NCBI GenBank assembly: GCA_008711295.1
Contig: VUYV01000298.1
Span: forward strand, 409,687 to 473,686
DNA from: Anarhynchus alexandrinus
Taxonomy: Eukaryota; Chordata; Aves; Charadriiformes; Charadriidae
Length of the DNA stretch: 64,000 bases
Direction: 5' to 3'
Position numbers and translations under genes: made by a program
The notes under the pieces: generated by a model
The model's input: only the letters and a program-made list of their open reading frames with translations
The model's database searches: none
What the model was told of the DNA's origin: nothing
In this document: piece after piece, positions 26,501-39,741 of the stretch
Position numbering within the stretch: position 1 is the stretch's first letter
How the letters are laid out: every line of letters starts with the position of its first letter

Positions 26501-29500
26501 CCCAAATCTCAGGTGCCCCTCAACTCGGCTTCCAATAATCCCCTGGACTCTTGAATTAGGAGCACATTTGCAGGACAGCTAAAAATACAGTGTTTCTTTT
26601 ATCGCTTGGCTCCTCCTCTGGAAAACAAGCTTCTGAAGCACAAAAGAGCTGCTCCTTATCATATGTATTTAGACTCACCTTTCCATTCAAATCAGGCTGC
26701 AGCAAAAGAGAGAACATACAGGGAAACAGATGGCCCTGCACTGAACACAAGGCGTAATTCACTTGAGGGGCTGAGAGTTAGGGAGGGAGATGGGATGAGC
26801 AAGCTGCAGATCAACGCCACCGTTGAATTCAGCATTGTATTTACAGCAGAGCCCTGCTGTAAATACTGTAACGCATACTACAGCCACAAACACTTTCTCA
26901 TTAACTCAGAAGGGAAAGATTCTGCAAAGTTTTTTTGCTTCTTGTTTCAATGGCAAAGCAGCATCTGAATCAGTGATGGGGACAATGATGACAGTTTCAA
27001 AGGCAACTTCTTTCCATCCCCAATAGTCCACCAACACAGTTAGCATTGGAATCCATTATGAGAGTAAAAGGATCTTTTTCCCTTATATTCAGCTACTGGT
27101 TTGCCCAATTGCAAAGGGATATTGGGGCTGAGACAATGGTAGGGAGATGGTCTATGTAGTTACTCAAAAAGACCAGGAAACAGACGTGTGCCGAGATATT
27201 AGCATCCTCAACTAGGCAGCCAGATTGCAGAAAGAGTAACAGCCATGTTGAAATTAAGCAAAGAAGAAAAGGTTAATATACATGACCTTTCTGATTCTGC
27301 GCAGCCAAAAATAGCGATGCACCAACTATAGGAAAGTTTTAGGGCTAGATTCCCCACCCCGAGCACCCTCATGTCTCGCTGAAGTCAGCAGGGGCTGAGT
27401 TGATGCCTGTGGTAAAAGTATGCACAACTTTTCCTGACAGAGGGAACAGGGGGAGGCTCTTCGCAATACCCCACAGGAGCCTTTCAGGATCAGTTCTTCA
27501 CTTGGCAAGACACAAACCACCAAGCCAAGTAACAGCACAGGCATGTTTGTTGCTGAAATAGCAGGCTCTGAAAAGATCCAGAATGTGGATAGCAGGAACA
27601 AGAAGAACTGCTCCGTCTGGTCTCTCTTCCTTATGTGCCCATCTCCATGAACCCGCTGTCTTTGTGAATCCAACCAACTGGTAAGTCCCCTTCTGCCACT
27701 GACGCAGGAAGGATACGAAACCTCAATTAAGGATCCATGTCTCGCAGGCTGTCGTAATTCATGCCTTTAGAGCTCTATAGGACCCCAGGTCAATTCCTGA
27801 TGGGTAGCTGCTCCATAAACACAGTTCAGAGGCTAGCACTTCCAAAATGCCTACAGACATACACACACAGAGGTATATAACTGAGTGCCAAAAGAAATGC
27901 AACTATTGTGGAATACTCGGTTTTTAAAACCCAGTTTTTTTCTTGCAACATGTCCATTAGATATAACGAAAACATCATTACTTTTTCCATTTCAGTTCAG
28001 GCTATTCCACATTGCATCCGACGGTTTAAGTCCTGCAGAGGCCAAGGCATGTGCTTGGCTTTACACCTTTACGCATGGTCTGTATTTACACACAAGCGTA
28101 AGAGTTAAGCAGATGCCCAAATCTCAGCAGGACTGCAGTTGGTATTTTAGTGCCATACCCAAAGGGCCTCATCTCTGGACCTCCAGTACAATGTGGCACT
28201 AGCGAGCTTGGTGACAACAGTGAAGCTGAATGAAGCTCCTGGTTTCCAGTTGGAATGAACTACACAGTTTCATACAAGAGGCAGCCCAAATTGATGCCAG
28301 CATCAAAACACTATAAAATAAGGAGACAGGTGTGAAAAGTGAACAACTGAGGCATACTCAAAAGGCATACCAGATATAAGCATCACTGCGACACTGAGGA
28401 AAGCAAAAAGCCCCTCCAATACAGACAGCTCTATTATTATTTGTAGACATCTGTCCTCTTGAAGACCCCAAGAGTCGCAGCCACAGCTGAGGCGCCTACA
28501 CTGCACAGAGAGACCCCAGCCCCTGTCTCCAGAGAGCCACCATAGGCACGTGCTGTCCCTGCACCCCAGCCACGCAGGCAGATCCCTGCAGCGGTGGAGC
28601 AGGGCATGGCCCACCAAGCCATCCTCTTGCAAGGACTGCTTTAGCCCCTTCCTCAGCCAGGCACCCCAAACCAGCCTGCCTGCAGTCAGCACTGCTGTGC
28701 CTGCCCGGTGTATCTGCCCACTCACGGAAGGCAGCGGGGAAAAAAGGAGATGTTTCCATGCTCCTTTGTAAACACAGCTCTTTCTGAAAATCACTGTTGT
28801 ATAAAGCCTAGTTTAAATCAGACCCTGCTCCTGCAAAACACGTCCTTCACCTTCCATTCCCAGTGCATAAACGCAACAACCTCACGGGACTACTTACCAA
28901 CACAACCACACACGGACGTGCCATACAGTCCTCAGACCTGCCACGGCACAGCATAAGCCTTCAAGGCATGCAAGAAGCCAGTGACACACAGAACACACGG
29001 ATTTTGTTTACACGTTTGTTGTTTCATTTAATACCAGATAATCCCAACCACGTGGGCACACGTTTGCTCAGAGACCCACTGAGCTCCCTGTTCGGTCTGA
29101 ATGCAGCAGTAGCGCTGCCATCTGAATTTTTGCCCCAAGTTTTGGATCAGTCCTCCAGAAGGAAGGAAGCTGCAGCACAGCCACCTGTCTTGGGTTTTGG
29201 TTTTCTGATTTGGAAGGCAATCCACCATTTCCAAGAAGCGCATACACGCATACCCTTCTCAAGTAGGGTAGCCAGGAAAAAAATAGGCTCCTCATCAGTA
29301 CCGCTTTTCTTAGTGACAGGACCCAAAGCAGCAAAACTGCCTTCTGCAAACCACCAAACCAAGAGCACATAACACATCGTAAATACCACTCTTCAGCTGG
29401 GGATCAAGGGCTTTTCTTCCTAATGAGCTTTTCCAAACCAGAGCAGACAATGACCACGAAACAATTACAAAGAATAATATTGGAAATTGCCAATTAGGTA

Positions 29501-31752
29501 TAGTATATAAAAAAAGCTTCAAAGAAGAAAAAACTTCAATAAAAACATTACTTATTTTTACCCAGCTACAGACAGCACTTATTTAAGGGAAAATATTTTA
29601 CCGGAAAACATGTTTGTTTTAATTGTGTAATTCTGACTTCACACACAAACAAATCCAAGCTATGGAAAATGCCGTACCTAGGCTTTTAAAACAGCAATAG
29701 TCGACTTAAGGAAAATAATATGCTACAATAATTAATGTTTCTTTGCAATCTAAAATGGTATTTACCATTTGGGTTTGCCCATGGGAAATAAACACTGTTG
29801 CAAAGTGATATAAAACACTGTTCCAGAGTAAAATCTGCCTCTGCCCTGTCCTCATTACTCCCTGGAAAAAAACCTCTGCACGCACATGAACAGGAAGAAG
29901 TGGGTAACCCCACAAAGGCAGAGAGGCTGCCCCTTCTCCCCTTCCCAGACTGAGTACCACCTCTCTCTCCAGAAGCACCCACGAGGGGCCACGCAGCCCC
30001 CCACTCCCCATGGGAGGGGAGCACTGCCTGCTGCCTGCCTGTGATGGCAGGGCACCCAGGGAGGCGGCTGGGGGCGACAGCGATGCCACAGCTGGTCCAG
30101 CCCATGCCACCTGCTGGGGAGGTACCTGGGGCTGCCTTGGATGGCTTTCGGACAAGTGGCTTGGGTGCACTGCCCATTCCCACAGGAACCAGCAGCAAAG
30201 CCAGGGGAGCTGCTTGTGGCATGGCAGCGGGCAACCAAAGGTCATGCCTATGTGCCAGGAAAAAAAAAATTTAAAAAATATTGGCAATCACTGTTTGCTC
30301 CAGTGCAGAAAACTGTCTTCAAGTATGAAAACTTTTTATTTCAGCTCCATTTCTATATAGTTGAAGCATCCCAAACTGCCTGAGGTTATCAGCACAAACA
30401 TCAAACGTACAGAGCTGTATTAAACGCGTCAGCAGCTGCCCCAGTCGGATCTCTAAAAGCAATGCCAGTGCTGGCGGAGTAAGTTGCTAACCCAGCTATG
30501 AGCACCAGGATCTGAGGGAATTGGATACAAAGAAAAAAGAAAAATTAAATAGATATATGGTAGCTAAGAAGAAAGCTCACCAGGCAATTAAAAAGAAAAT
30601 AAGAATATAAAACTTGTTCACATCAGAAGAGAAATCATCATCCAGGCTATTTCATGCCATTAATTTTTTAGCAGTACTACTCATTCAAGCCAAATATCAG
30701 ATAGAGAATTTATACTTTTAGTCTTTTCAAGCAAACCTTCTTCCATAAAAAGGAAAAACAACCTGGATAGCAATTCACTGGCAGTGGAAAAAGAAAGGAA
30801 TTCCCCCTCACAGACAGCAAATTCAGTGGCAAAACTCTATAAATATTGCAAACCAGTTTCAGCAATATATCTGCTTTGAAAGGAGCTCAGAAGCCAAGGC
30901 TTAAAACAAGCCATTAAAATAAAATACTTTCCCAGTGAAGCGTTCAGAGATAGGGGGGACATGTTACCTTTTTTTTTTTTCCCTCCCCAGCTTGTGACAC
31001 TTATACCAAAAGTTTGATCTACGCCCCAAAGGCGAAAATACCAGCAGAGGTCCTATTTAAGCTGCAGAAGGAGATTTTTGGACCCCTCCATCAGGTGGGA
31101 GACCCACCCCCAGAGCCAGGCTGCTTCCCAGCAAAGAAGCTGAAAGCTCCTTCTGTCAGTGAGACGCTCACAGAAGTTCCCCTGGCTTTAGGTCTTAGGG
31201 GTTAGTACTGATCTCCTTGCTCATAGCACGGGAATTTAATAATTAAAAAGACAGCCTCCTCTCTAGCCCAACAAAGAAGATTTGGCAGTCAGGAGAGGAC
31301 CAGCAATTGCTATGAACATGAAGCACAGCCCAGGTTCCCTTAGCATCTGCACCATTTCTACAAGGAATTCCCACAGCCAAGGTAGGGAGAGAAATAGCAA
31401 CTCTGTAAAGACACAAGGGATGCAAAACAGACCAACAACCACCACCCCCCACCAAAGATTTGTCCTGCCATTTCTGCACAAACTACTTTTATATAGTAAA
31501 AGGAAAAAAAGCAAACTGATGCTTAAAATATTCTTTGGAGGTTACATGTTTGTTTGGTTTTTTTTTTAAATAAAATCTATTCTTTGCTGAAAGGAAACAT
31601 CCTCATTGAAGGTCCTAGGAAGAAAAAAAAATAAACTCATTACACAATTGCATATCAGTTACTTAAGACCGCTGTGATGAATGCACACAAGCAGTCTTCA
31701 GGCAGGCTTTCCCCTGAACTTCCGAGTGTACAGTCTTCTGCTTTTAACACTG

Positions 31753-31773
31753 AATAAAATAAATAAATAAAAT
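31753..31773. repeat. AATA-type microsatellite
   Basis: A short run of AAATA/AATA units. This is simple-sequence DNA with no other significance visible. Confidence 0.85.
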
Positions 31774-32334
31774 TGAATACTGTATGCATGAGTAACTCCC
31801 GACTTAAAATATTTATGAAAGACTATTATCATTACCCCCCTCAACATGGGTCATCCGCAGTGCGAAGACATTCAGATCCACAGCACAAGCAGCAAGGACT
31901 AGTAAGAATGAGCAAAGGAAACATTCTTTGCTACCTGGATCACTCATAACTGCTGGCAGGTCCCAAAGCTACCAGCCATCAAAGAAGGGTTCCAACAGTC
32001 ACAACGGGTTGGTTTGACTGTAGGTTTCAGAGGGAAGTCTGCTCCTAAATGTAACCCTGTATTAGAGCACATACACAATTAAAGCATCAGCACAATTAAA
32101 ACGAGCTGGAACAATCCTATTACAGCTAGGCTGGCTAGTTTCTCACAGACGAGCTTAAATTCATACTTAATTAGCTACTTTAAGGAAGCTCAGTAGTCTC
32201 TTTCCAAGACCAGCTTTCCAGAACTGAAGGGACCACCAGCTGCATTTTCAAAAGGCAGTAGGGAAAAAAAAAACACCAAAACCCATGTCCTTCTGTAGAA
32301 GAGGCCACACCGAGACTGCAGGGCACACAGAATT

Positions 32335-32660
32335 TCATCTGCACCAAATCCCCTCGATGGCTGTGGGGCCACACAAGTCCCCATCAGCTGCGGGAGAGGC
32401 AAGAGGCTGCCTGTAGTCTCCTGGGTGCTTGCTGGGGCTGGCTGTGACACCTGGAGTGGCAGCCACATTCCAGGTGCCACTAGAAGTTTCACTCACCATG
32501 GCAGATAACAAAAGTACCCAGTATAAGTAGCTGACACCCTTATTCTCATTGTACAGTATAACAGTGATCTTGTAGCCCCTGTCAGGGTCGTTACCCAGTA
32601 CCACAAGGAGCAAAACTGAACCACAGACCACCAGCATCCCGAGATCTTCACAACCTCATG
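32335..32660 (-). mobile_element. Possible decayed endogenous-retrovirus fragment
   Basis: Read on the minus strand, this segment carries a 100-codon ORF (32335-32637) with two hydrophobic stretches near its start, and its wording resembles internal sequence of an avian endogenous retrovirus as I remember it. There is no adjacent LTR, no catalytic motif and no second ORF, so any element is a small decayed remnant. The resemblance is from memory, not from an alignment. The alternative is unique sequence with a chance ORF. Confidence 0.3.
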
Positions 32661-35600
32661 ATTAGACTTTGATTTATTTTATTTATTAGCATTCTCTTTA
32701 TGAGACAGGGGCTATTTTACATGAAATGCTTAAGCACACTGGACCTTCGGGTAACTAGCCTGACACCACTTTAACACAAATAAATATTGAGAGTATGCCA
32801 GGTTATATTCAGCTCCAAAAAAACAACTAAAGAGACTACTTGAACAAAAGTAGCAGCAGGTTTACTTTAGGCATCTGGAGTGGAAGCAGGTATTACAACC
32901 AGAGTACAAAGAGAGATGTAAGTGGCAGCAGGCCTTGGATAACAAGACAAGAAGATTAAAACAGACCCAGACATCAGAACAAACCTTTGAGGAACCTGAA
33001 GGGAGAAACCCAGGGTCTGACTATCACTTTAACATCACTGCAGCTTTAGCTATATAGGTGGATGGATAGGTATCAGTGTTTAAATTATTTTAAGGATTTC
33101 TACAAGTTTTACCTTATTCTTTAAAAAGAAATTACACAAAATGATTCTACTTTGCTTTTGAATGTTTTCTCCGCACTAAACGCTACAGAGACTTCAGTCC
33201 CCTCTGGCAATGCCACATGCTTTCAGCCCCTGAAATTCAGAACATTTTTAAAGTTAAATGAGAATGGGAAATTCAACATTTTAATCTCGGTGAGAAGAAA
33301 TAGTATTTCAAATACAGAAAACATTGGCATGAGTTAACAAAAGGGAAATTGATTGAATCTCCTCAAAAGCTTAGAAGGGTAGAAATTATCTTCTTCCACC
33401 AAGCGTTAAGGAAGCAGTTTTAAAGGAAAGCATCCACTGACAAGTGACATGGCTATATCGAACTTGAAAGACAAGATTTAAGACTAGATTAAGTTTTGTT
33501 GGCAAGCTGGAAAAACTCCATCAGTATCAACTGTACTGCCTGCTTACGCAAAGCCAGGACTTGTTTTATGGCACCACACAACGTAACCTCAGTTTTGAGC
33601 TTGTATTAGCTAGGAACAGTGTGTCCCACTGAAGCATTAAAGTCCATGGACTCAGCCAAATCTTCCATCTCAATATGACGCAAAGTCAAACCAGCAACAA
33701 TTATCATCCTAGTCTTGAAATATGCAATAGCACATGCAAGAAATATGCTCCACTTCATCTGGGAGACAGATCAGATCCCAGCACTTTTAATTCCTTCAGA
33801 AACACAGTCACCTTTAATGCCTCAAAAAAAAGAGGCCATTCCAGCAGCATTTAGCTGTTAGCACTTGATGACAGAGAAGAAAAAAAAGTATCCATTTTCT
33901 TCAACAGGTATCTAAAAATTAGGAGGGAAAGGAACATGCACCAAGAATCCCTGGAAGGAAAGCAATTAGCAGACAGGGTGCAGTGCAGAGGGAAGAGGGC
34001 ACCTCCTGCAAAGACAAGACTGGAAATTGCATAGCAGTGAATTACAGCAAAAACATATCCCCCTCAACAAAACCTGTCCTGTATGTGTTGGTGCTTTCTA
34101 CTTACAGTGTCAGCCAGTGCAATTGGCAAGCAGCAGGCTGGGGCACCCCACAGCCTTGCCAAACCCAGCGTGCATGGTGCTGCACCCATGCTCCTGGGAC
34201 ACCCCCAGGGCAACTCCCATCCTTAACCCACGGGATGGGAGGGTGAGAAGCAAGTGACATTTCTCAACACACACTATCTTCAAATTTCATGTTGGTTAAA
34301 ATTCATCAAGGCAAGCATTTAGTGGCCAGATAACTGCTACAGATCAGAGATTCATTTACTTTCCACAGTCAACTGCAGGGAATAAGATGACAACAAACCC
34401 CACACACACGCAGTTGCCTCTCCTTTCCTGTATTTCTGGTGTCTTCCTATTTTGTGTGGCTTGTGACACCACCAAGCAAAGGGAAAGCCTAAAGCATCCT
34501 GCAAACAAAAGAAGAAAAGCTGGTCTTTCACGGGGGTAAAAGGAGGTATAGTACCTGCCTCAGAAGTACAAACAGGTTCAGACACCCTCTCTTAGAAAGA
34601 TAAAGAGCGTTTCACGTACAATTCCTCCCACCATCTCAAGGAGGCTTTAAAGCACTTGGGGAGGGAAGGAAGGATGTGCCGAGAGAAGATTGTACATTTG
34701 CATCAGACACTTTGATGGTATAAACACTTCTGCGTACCACATTTATTAAAGAGATGATTATGGCTACCATGCAGGAGTGAAAACAGACAACAGGCTTCAC
34801 CAAACACAGCATGCAACATGTGTGGTGCAGGAGGACTTGGGACTCCAGAGCTCCTGGGTGAAGAAAGGTCTTCTACAGCTTCACACATGTACTGCTCTAA
34901 CGCCAGCAGGTCTGTGACCATGGCAAATGAAGGAGGACGAGGAAGGAAGTGGGAAACAGAAAGCTGGCATGCAGAAACATCGTGAAATACTCCCCTCTGG
35001 TATTTTTCAGGTTAAGACTGCACTTCAATAAAATACCTAGGTAATACAACGAAGTGCACAGATGTACTAGAAATGAAAAAACTTGTTTTTCCTTATTTTC
35101 TGTAAAACTTGAGACTCAGTCATCACCTTGAGACAACTTGTTCTTTCTATCCACAATGAGAAGAAACCCAGAGCTGCCAGCCCAAGCTTGGCGAAGATAC
35201 TTCTAACTTCTTATTTCCCCCAAGAGCTTATGTATTTTCATGATCACTTCAGAAATAAAGGTCTTCTTAACACCTAAAAACCTGACTAACAATACATTTA
35301 AAGCTAAGGCTGAAGTAAAGGTGATTAAGTTATTCCTTTTCACAAAGGCCAAAGCAGGCCTAGAAATAAAACAAATTGAGCACAGATCTTCTTCCCACCT
35401 CAGAAACATGCGTATGCTCACATTGCGACCTGCTGGTGCTGGCTGATTTCCTTCATGCAGCTCAGTCTTACAAACTTTACTCTTCTCCTGATGTTTATCG
35501 CTTGCTGTAATTGTACAATTAAGGTATCAGTCCTCTCTTGCTATCTCCTACAGACAATACCCAGTCCTTTCTTACTGCAGATTCAGCTCCAAACGATTTT

Positions 35601-38600
35601 TGGCATAGCTGTGTAAAGGAAGCAGTTTCAACACTGAGGTACAACTGACAGCACAGACCAAGAAAATAATTTAGTGACATGAACAGAGATGCTTAGCTTA
35701 GCAGATCAGCTAATGAGCACACCGGTGCTGGAAAAGCTATATGCAGGTTTCAGGCAGGGCAACACACTTGGGTAACTTTCAAAATGCTTGCCAACTCTTA
35801 TTGCTTCCTTGGAAACCCTTGAAAAGTACAAAATATAAAGCAATTTCCAGCATCTGCTTGAGAGGTGGTATACATGCTTTTAAAGACAGCCACCAGCCTT
35901 AAAGAGAGACTTCTGTCACAGACAGAATCCTCACTGTTTGTTGAATCCTCATCGTTTTTATCCTTTTTTCCCCCCCTCATACGAACACAGGGCGTGCTCA
36001 AAGCAGCTACAGTAGATAGCATCCTTGCAGACAAAAATCATGTATGTGTACAAATTGGGTCACATAATACCGATGCTTTCAGGTCCCCACTCAGCAACAC
36101 CACCATGACTCCCCACATTTGCAGATGGATGCTGAAATATATCTTCAAATGAGGCTTTCCTGTTCAAGAGAGGAACTGAAACCCAGCAGGAGGCTTTCCA
36201 GCCTCAAAACCCAAAGATTATTGGTGGCCCAGAGGAAAGCAGGATAAATGGGTCCCCCTCTGTGTGTGCATGCAGGGTGTGCTGGAGCAGAGGGAGCACA
36301 AGGCAAGAAGCTGCACATTCCTTCTGTCAACAAGGATTTGGGCAGATCTAAGAGAGTAACATAACTACCATCAGTCATGAATGAAAGCCCCTGAAGATGT
36401 CTGTCGGACTCTGCTGACATAAACAAGCCTGCTCTTGGCCTGCGGGCTGCATAGCTCAGAGACCACGCATCCCTCTGACCTCCCTCACCCACCTCTGCCT
36501 GCACCAGCAGCCCCAGTTCGCTGTCGCTCCTTTTTATCTGCCTGCTTGGCAGGGTCAGGACATCTCATCCAAGTCTGTACGTTTCCTCAAGCAGCCTCCT
36601 TCCCCCTTGCACATGCCTGCTGATCCGCCTGGACCAGTGCTGTGACCCCGCCTGGCGTTACACGGGTACGCCTGCTTCGCTTTGCTGGCCGCAGCTCCCC
36701 AGCGTCAAACCGAAGCCTCGGGAGCTCCCCCCAGGGCTGCTGCTTTTGCTGGCTGTCACAGAGCACGGCCCTCAGGCTGTGCAAGTCACCGAGCAGGATC
36801 CCCAGCCCCAGACGCTCGCATTATGCTGCTGCTCACTCCCTCTTGCACTTGCCAGGAGGCACCATGCACGAGCTCTTCCCTCTCCTGTCCATCAAAAGAA
36901 GGAATAAATTACCTCCCCAGCGGACTGAGATTCGGCTGTTCGATGACTCCGGAGACCTCGAGCATCTGCAGCAGACGAATCTCCAGAGTGCTGCCATTCC
37001 CAATCCTGCCACATGATGATTCCCATTAGGGTGCCCTCAACTCCTCCACAGACCTCGCTTAGGACATCAGCTGGCATGGATCCTGAGGGCTCTCTCTACC
37101 GGCAGCAAAACTGTGCTTTCACTACTGCTGCCCACGCTTACAGCATGCCAAAAGGGCACAGCTCAAATTGCCCTAGAAAAATGGTCTTTTCTGTTTCTGG
37201 TACAGAGCTCCATCGATACCCTTTTTTATTTCCTCCCTTCCTGCCAGGATGGAGCAAACAGGTCAGGCAAGACCCAGGCCCAAGGATGTCCTCCCATACT
37301 TCCAGCACAATGAGCAACCTGAAGCATAATTTCTTTTCTTCGCCTCCCATATTTCAAGACGATTTGGGTAGTCTGCAGAAAAATTATGGATTTGCTTCTA
37401 CAGCTATACCAAGCTGGAAGTTTATTTTTAAGCACAAGGTTCAGTCACCTTTGCTGCTGCCTCTCCTGCTCCCACTGCAGGACAAAAGGAGGGAACAGGC
37501 AAAGTGCTGACCAAAAAAAAAAAAGTCTCATTAAACTTGTAAGACTACTCCATTTGAATGGAACAATCCTAGGCAAAGAGAGAGTAGATATTACCCCGGC
37601 AAGCCCGTATTCCATGTCTGAGCTCCACAGAAACAGAAGGCCAGATCAAGAAAACAAACTAGAGGCGCCAGGGCCAGAAACAGCCACAGAAGCTCCGCCA
37701 CAAGTCAGCAAGTGCCCAAGCTCACCTAACTGGTGTTTCAGGTGCCCAGCAGGAGGAAGAGCACTTCCAGAGGACTTGCTTTTCCTTCCAGCAGCAGGCT
37801 GTGCTTGTCCTGACACATCTGCCCTACACAGACCTGCGGAAAACCAGGGAAGACAGGAGAAGCCCTGCAGCATTTTGGGACCCCACTCACAGCAAGCCAC
37901 AATCACATCCATCTGCCGAGGAGGCTTCGCGGGACTTGACCAACAGTTTAAGTTCTCTTTAAAAATGTCAGTAAAACCAGAGAGCACCAGGGCTCAGATG
38001 GGGAATAGATAAGAGCCTAGGTGGGGTAGGGGCTAAGGGAAGGACACCTCTCCCCACCACAAAAATGCAGACAGCTTATCTATCATACCCTGGGGGGAGT
38101 CACTTCTGAAGGCTGCTTTTTCTTCTTTTCCAGGAAGGGAAAGGAGGAGCGAGTGCCTTTTGGCACTCTTCGGGGGTTTTTTTTGGTTTTTTGGTTTTTT
38201 TTAAACTAAAAAACCACACAGAAATGAGGAGACCTACTCTCTGTTGGCCAAACCTACAAGCACTCTTTCCACCCCCCATCTCGATTCATCACATTCCCCA
38301 GATGCCTCCTCACTCATCCCCTAGCCTCTTTCAACCCCAAAACAAGCCATAGGTGGAGGACATCAGGGCAGATCCCACCCAGCGATGGGGAGAAAAAGAT
38401 AGGGGAAGGGGACGAGGTGTGGGATCCCTCAGTTAAGTCAAGCATTTGACTCCACAACTGCACCTAAACACCAAACGGGTATGTTTTTCTTCTTGGTTTA
38501 ATTCAAGGGCACCCATACTCACAGCTTTTGTTTTAACAAGGTCTGTTTTGTTAAAAAAAAAAAAAGAGTGTGTTTTCTAACTTAACATAGATGGAAACCA

Positions 38601-39668
38601 AGGTACAGCAAGGGATGTTTTTGTCATTTCCGACGACCTTATTTATATATTATAAATCCACAACTTCCAAGAAACTCACCTACCACACACACACAGCTGC
38701 CACTAATTGCACTTACTCAGGGCCATTTTTACCAGAGGGCTCCCATAGAAGCTTTCCCGTGTTTCTTTGCTGGATTTTGTTCCCTGTCCTTCGGTCCCTC
38801 CACTTTTTCAGAGCTGGCAGGGGCCAGGCATGCTTACACATATGACAGAGTGACTGCCTGGCAGCAGACAAACAAATACAGAAAAGGTACTGAGTTTCCT
38901 CAGTAAACCACCAGTCTTTGTCTGAAGTCTTAACGCTTCATAAGCATTTTGCAATTTTTTTCATACCCGGCTTCTTCCTACAAGCTTGGAGGACCTACAA
39001 ACTCTATGTTTGCAGATTTGTCCCACACCTCCCTGTCAAAGGGTGTCTATTTGTAGGGGCCAGGCAGACAGCTGAAGCCCAGCTCTTCTTCTGAGCACTG
39101 CCATGAGAGAATCGAGAAAGAAATATCTACTGCCGTCAGACCTTAACACCTTGCTGTGGAGCCAGCAGCATGTTAACCACAGATGGCCCAAGCAGGCTGA
39201 AGTGAGTAATACAATTAGTGAACCACTAAGTACCTCCACAGTCACATGCTTCAGTGACCATCTTCAGAAAATCCTGAATGGCCCACTGCAGCTATGCCTG
39301 AGCTTTTCACATTTTAATTAATTCATCCTTGACCCAAGGCACAAAAAAAAAAAAAAAGAAAAAGGAAAAAAACCAAAACCAACCACCACCCACACCACAG
39401 GTAATTTGGTCATCACCTGAACTGATGACTGCTGGTCAACAACATCCAGGCCTTTCCTTGACCCATCACACGCCTCGCACATAACATACACATAGATGAT
39501 GACAACACTGCCATATCTCAACTTCACATTCTCCAGAGAGAAATGCATGCAGTTATCTCAAAAACTGGTGCAGACCATCAGAAATTAAGCGAGAGAGCAG
39601 AATCAGCATTTGGATACCTATGAATTAGAGGACACAGTCTGATGCACTGAAACAACGCTCACAAGGAC
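32661..39668. other. Non-coding block, GC patch at 36.4-37.0 kb
   Basis: No gene is recognised. The 36430-36990 stretch is GC-richer and opens frames on both strands, but I see no domain or clean splice pair. Poly-A or poly-T tracts occur near 37.5, 38.2, 38.6 and 39.3 kb. A donor-like TAG|GTGAGT on the minus strand near 38.67 kb has no open exon that reaches it. Confidence 0.5.
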
Positions 39669-39741
39669 ATGAAATCCTTTATACTGGAGCATCTGCAATA
39701 AGGATACCTCATTGCAGATGCTCCGGCGTAAGTGATTTCAT
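39669..39741. ncRNA. Pre-microRNA-like hairpin (or MITE-like repeat)
   Basis: The two halves are near-perfect reverse complements: about 39669-39703 against 39707-39741, around a 3-base apex (ATA). The core of 14 pairs is uninterrupted (39686-39699 with 39711-39724). Over the 35 pairs, as + strand RNA, three are G-U wobbles and three are mismatches; the minus strand would have two wobbles and four mismatches. Length (about 73 bases), single stem and scattered bulges fit a metazoan microRNA precursor, with possible arms around 39683-39703 and 39712-39732. I do not recognise it as a named microRNA. A miniature inverted-repeat transposon remnant is the main alternative. Structure is seen; processing is inferred. 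Confidence 0.5.

Larger units (their letters stand above)
22495..32334. other. Non-coding block, scattered low-complexity DNA
   Basis: No gene is supported. Contents seen: a GC-rich patch at about 22510-22720, the C/T run and palindrome cluster near 23.5 kb, GC-rich patches at about 28450-28760 and 29880-30230, and an AAATA-type microsatellite at 31753-31773. ORFs in the GC patches overlap in several frames with no domain. No LINE or LTR copy is recognised in this block. Confidence 0.5.

Noticed and set aside
36642..37016. 124-codon + ORF in a GC-rich patch
   Set aside because: Two frames are open at once and no domain or conserved-looking block is visible.
38678..38880. Minus exon ending TAG|GTGAGTTT
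   Set aside because: No frame stays open from a plausible acceptor to the donor.
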